A DNA stretch of 64,000 nucleotides from Bradyrhizobium iriomotense (lineage in GTDB: Bacteria; Pseudomonadota; Alphaproteobacteria; Rhizobiales; Xanthobacteraceae): the NCBI RefSeq assembly GCF_018130765.1, contig NZ_JAFCJZ010000030.1, positions 1-64,000 of the forward strand. The letters are read 5' to 3'. The notes under the pieces are model-generated. The model saw only the letters and a program-made list of their open reading frames with translations. It was not told where the DNA came from and ran no database searches. This document shows positions 61,965-64,000 of the stretch, one piece after another. The translations under genes were made by a program, and so were the position numbers. Numbering within the stretch: the first letter of the stretch is position 1; every line of letters begins with the position of its first letter.

Positions 61965-63662
61965 GTGTACGACTACATTATCGTGGGCGGCGGCTCGGCG
62001 GGGTCCGTGCTGGCCCACCGGCTCTCCGCCAGGAGCGCCAACAAGGTCCTGCTGTGCGAAGCCGGACAGGACACGCCACCCGGCAACGAGCCGGCCGAGA
62101 TCAGGGACAGCTATCCGGGCACCGCCTATTTCGATCCGCGCTTTCACTGGACCGAGCTCAAGGTCACGACGCAGGTCGTCAGCCACAACAATCCGAACGA
62201 AGCGCGTCCGCCCTTGCGCAAATACGAGCAGGCGCGCGTGCTGGGCGGCGGCTCCTCGATCAACGGCCAGATGGCCAATCGCGGCGCGCCGACCGATTAC
62301 GATGAGTGGGATGCGCGCGGCGCCGAGGGCTGGACGTGGAACGACGTGCTGCCGTTCTTCAGGAAGGTCGAGCGCGATCTCGATTTCGACGGGCCCTATC
62401 ACGGCAAGGACGGCCGCATTCCGGTGCGCAGAATTCCCAGGGAGCACTGGACGCGGCACTCGGAGGCGTTCGCGCAAGCCTTCCAGCAGGCCGGGCATCC
62501 ATTCGTGGCCGACCAGAACGGCGAGTTCGTCGACGGCTATTTCCCGGTGACGCACTCCAACCAGGCCGAGCAGCGCGTCTCGGCCGCGATGGGCTATCTT
62601 TGTCGCGACACGCGCCAGCGCGCCAACCTCACCATCTCCACCAACACGCAAGTGCGCCAGCTGCTGTTCGAAGGCACGCAATGCGTCGGCGTGAAGGCCG
62701 TGGTCGGCGGGCGTGAGCGGGAATTCCGCGGACGCGAGATCATTCTCTCCAGCGGCGCGATCCATTCGCCGGCGCATCTCTTGCGCGCCGGCATCGGGCC
62801 GGTCGGCCACCTCAAGGATCTTGGCATTCCCGTGCTGATGGGCCTGCCGGGCGTCGGCCAGCGGCTGATGGATCATCCCTCGATCTCGCTGTCGTCCTTC
62901 GTCCGCCGCGGCGCGCGCATGAACGAGCACACAAGACGCCACATGCAGCTGGGCCTGCGCTATTCCTCGGGACTCCCCGGCGTGCCGAAGGGCGACATGT
63001 TCGTCGTCGTGCTCAGCAAATCCGCCTGGCACGCGGTCGGCGCACAGATCGGCTCGCTGCTCACCTTCGTCAACAAGACCTATTCGGAGACCGGACAGGT
63101 CAGGCTTGCCGCGCGCGATCCCACGGCCGAGCCGATCGTCGAGTTCAATCTGCTGTCCGACCGGCGCGACCTCGATCGCCTGATGAGCGGCTTCCGCAAG
63201 ATGGCGGCGGTGCAGATGAGCGAGATCGTCAGGAAGGTGACGGACAAGCCGTTCCCGGCCGCCTATACCGACAAGGTCCGCAAGATCGGCGTGGTCAACA
63301 CTGGAAACAAGATCCTGACCAGGATCGCGGCAACCTTGATGGACGGTCCGGCGGCGCTGCGCCACTATCTGATCGACAATTTCGTGGTCGAAGGCTTTAC
63401 CTTCGACGACGTGATCAACGACGACGAGGCGCTGGAAGCCTTCGTGCGCAAGGCGACCATCGGCGTCTGGCACGCCTCCTGCTCATGCCGCATGGGCCGC
63501 GCCGACGATCCGATGGCGGTGGTGGACAACCAGGGCCGCGTCAAGGGCATCCAGGGCCTGCGCGTCGTCGACGCCTCGATCTTCCCGGTGGTGCCATGCG
63601 CCAACACCAATTTTCCGGTGCTGATGACGGCGGAGAAGATCGCAGCGGCGATGGTGCAGTGA
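61965..63662 (+). CDS. GMC-family FAD oxidoreductase (choline-dehydrogenase-like)
   Basis: A 565-residue flavoprotein. The N-terminal FAD fold is YDYIIVGGGSAGSVLAHRLS. GMC signature 1 is around ARVLGGGSSINGQMANRG and signature 2 around LSSGAIHSPAHLLRAGIGP. C-terminal catalytic region contains VWHASCSCRMG, then VVDASIFPVVPCANTNFP. The first Asn/His pair of the classical active site reads His (WHASC) and Asn (CANTN). Alcohol substrate unknown. The GTG at 61965 is preferred because GAGGAAG lies 9 nt upstream; a GTG at 61938 is possible. Confidence 0.92.
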   Translation: MYDYIIVGGGSAGSVLAHRLSARSANKVLLCEAGQDTPPGNEPAEIRDSYPGTAYFDPRFHWTELKVTTQVVSHNNPNEARPPLRKYEQARVLGGGSSINGQMANRGAPTDYDEWDARGAEGWTWNDVLPFFRKVERDLDFDGPYHGKDGRIPVRRIPREHWTRHSEAFAQAFQQAGHPFVADQNGEFVDGYFPVTHSNQAEQRVSAAMGYLCRDTRQRANLTISTNTQVRQLLFEGTQCVGVKAVVGGREREFRGREIILSSGAIHSPAHLLRAGIGPVGHLKDLGIPVLMGLPGVGQRLMDHPSISLSSFVRRGARMNEHTRRHMQLGLRYSSGLPGVPKGDMFVVVLSKSAWHAVGAQIGSLLTFVNKTYSETGQVRLAARDPTAEPIVEFNLLSDRRDLDRLMSGFRKMAAVQMSEIVRKVTDKPFPAAYTDKVRKIGVVNTGNKILTRIAATLMDGPAALRHYLIDNFVVEGFTFDDVINDDEALEAFVRKATIGVWHASCSCRMGRADDPMAVVDNQGRVKGIQGLRVVDASIFPVVPCANTNFPVLMTAEKIAAAMVQ

Positions 63663-63676
63663 CTTCGTCACGCTTT

Positions 63677-63818
63677 GTAGGGTGGGTTAGCACCGCGGTT
63701 GCGCGAAGCGCAGTCCGCGGCGCGTAACCCACCGCCGGTCTCGCGTGGAGAGTGATGGGTTACGCCTTGCACTGTTCGCGGCGAACGAGCCAGGGCGTGA
63801 GCGGCTAACCCACCCTAC
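63677..63818. repeat. Palindromic intergenic repeat B, copy 3
   Basis: 142 bp, GTAGGGTGGGTTAGC at the left inverted as GCTAACCCACCCTAC at the right, with an internal GCGCGAAGCGC hairpin and GGGTTACGC core. It sits between the GMC gene and the convergent small membrane protein. Confidence 0.85.
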
Positions 63819-63839
63819 AGACTGGCTCACGCGACCGGC

Positions 63840-63962
63840 TCATTTCACCTGCTTGGCGGCACGGATCTCGGCGAACTCGGCGTCGGGATGCGTGACGATG
63901 GTGGTGAACATGATGCCGCTGATGATGATCGACCAGGCGGTGTCCCAATAAATCCAAAACAC
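63840..63962 (-). CDS. 40-residue predicted membrane protein
   Basis: A GTG at 63962, preceded by GGAGGGTGGCAC, opens a 40-codon frame. It encodes one hydrophobic helix (WSIIISGIMFTTIVT) after an aromatic N-terminus, then a short charged tail (HPDAEFAEIRAAKQVK). The layout is that of a single-span membrane peptide. The frame stays open to the window edge, so a longer protein is possible, but the ribosome site argues for the short form. Confidence 0.55.
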   Translation of the reverse strand: MFWIYWDTAWSIIISGIMFTTIVTHPDAEFAEIRAAKQVK

Positions 63963-64000
63963 GTGCCACCCTCCGTTCTGGCGTCCTCCGCCTGCGGGAT

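Noticed and set aside
61911..63473. A 520-codon antisense frame in the GMC oxidoreductase gene
   Set aside because: Shadow of a fully supported gene.

Overview
The window is GC-rich DNA (about 65 %) from an alphaproteobacterium, most likely Bradyrhizobium or a close relative. The pointers are the gene families, dispersed palindromic intergenic repeats of the kind common in that genus, and three sequences that fit the FixK2/FNR box TTGAY-N4-RTCAA. No rRNA, CRISPR array, integrase or transposase was recognised.

Region 1 (1-14433). After a truncated chemoreceptor comes a FIST sensor protein translationally coupled to a hybrid histidine kinase. On the other side of a 5-gene operon lie two tandem NarL/FixJ-type response regulators, a fusion of a XoxJ-like periplasmic binding protein with a cytochrome c, and a PQQ alcohol dehydrogenase carrying the Asp-x-Asp signature of lanthanide enzymes. 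I read this as a sensing and response circuit for periplasmic alcohol oxidation. The intervening block (4281-8925) is a MarR/OhrR-like repressor and a divergent operon: VOC protein, exported epoxide hydrolase, cupin, AhpD-like protein and an Asp-nucleophile alpha/beta hydrolase. Two matching operators bracket a consensus sigma70 promoter.

Region 2 (13984-20128). This holds coxG, a form II CO-dehydrogenase-like molybdenum hydroxylase (coxS-coxL-coxM order, AYRGAGR active site), a strong terminator, and a class III CoA-transferase behind a perfect 8-4-8 palindrome.

Region 3 (20381-28922). This is tyrosine/homogentisate catabolism: hppD with a divergent Lrp/AsnC regulator, and a leftward operon FAD monooxygenase - DUF2783 - MBL protein - hmgA - fahA controlled by a divergent MarR gene across a palindrome.

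Region 4 (28951-38495). A lower-GC insert (methyltransferase and a hypothetical) is flanked by a second, decayed copy of the marR 3' end. Then come an AHL-lactonase-like MBL protein, a caspase-fold protein without its catalytic His and Cys plus TPRs, an OmpA-like protein and an RND efflux pair.

Region 5 (38587-45330) has a Crp-type regulator, AsmA, a receptor adenylate cyclase and an unrecognised protein between dispersed repeats. Region 6 (45400-52005) is a five-gene hsdR-hsdS-antitoxin-PIN-hsdM operon joined by GTGA overlaps, next to a candidate tRNA-like structured RNA with its own terminator. Region 7 (52222-63962) holds two LTXXQ envelope proteins, a LysM protein, a GGDEF/EAL receptor, small genes (two behind FixK2-type boxes), a GMC oxidoreductase and a 40-residue membrane protein.
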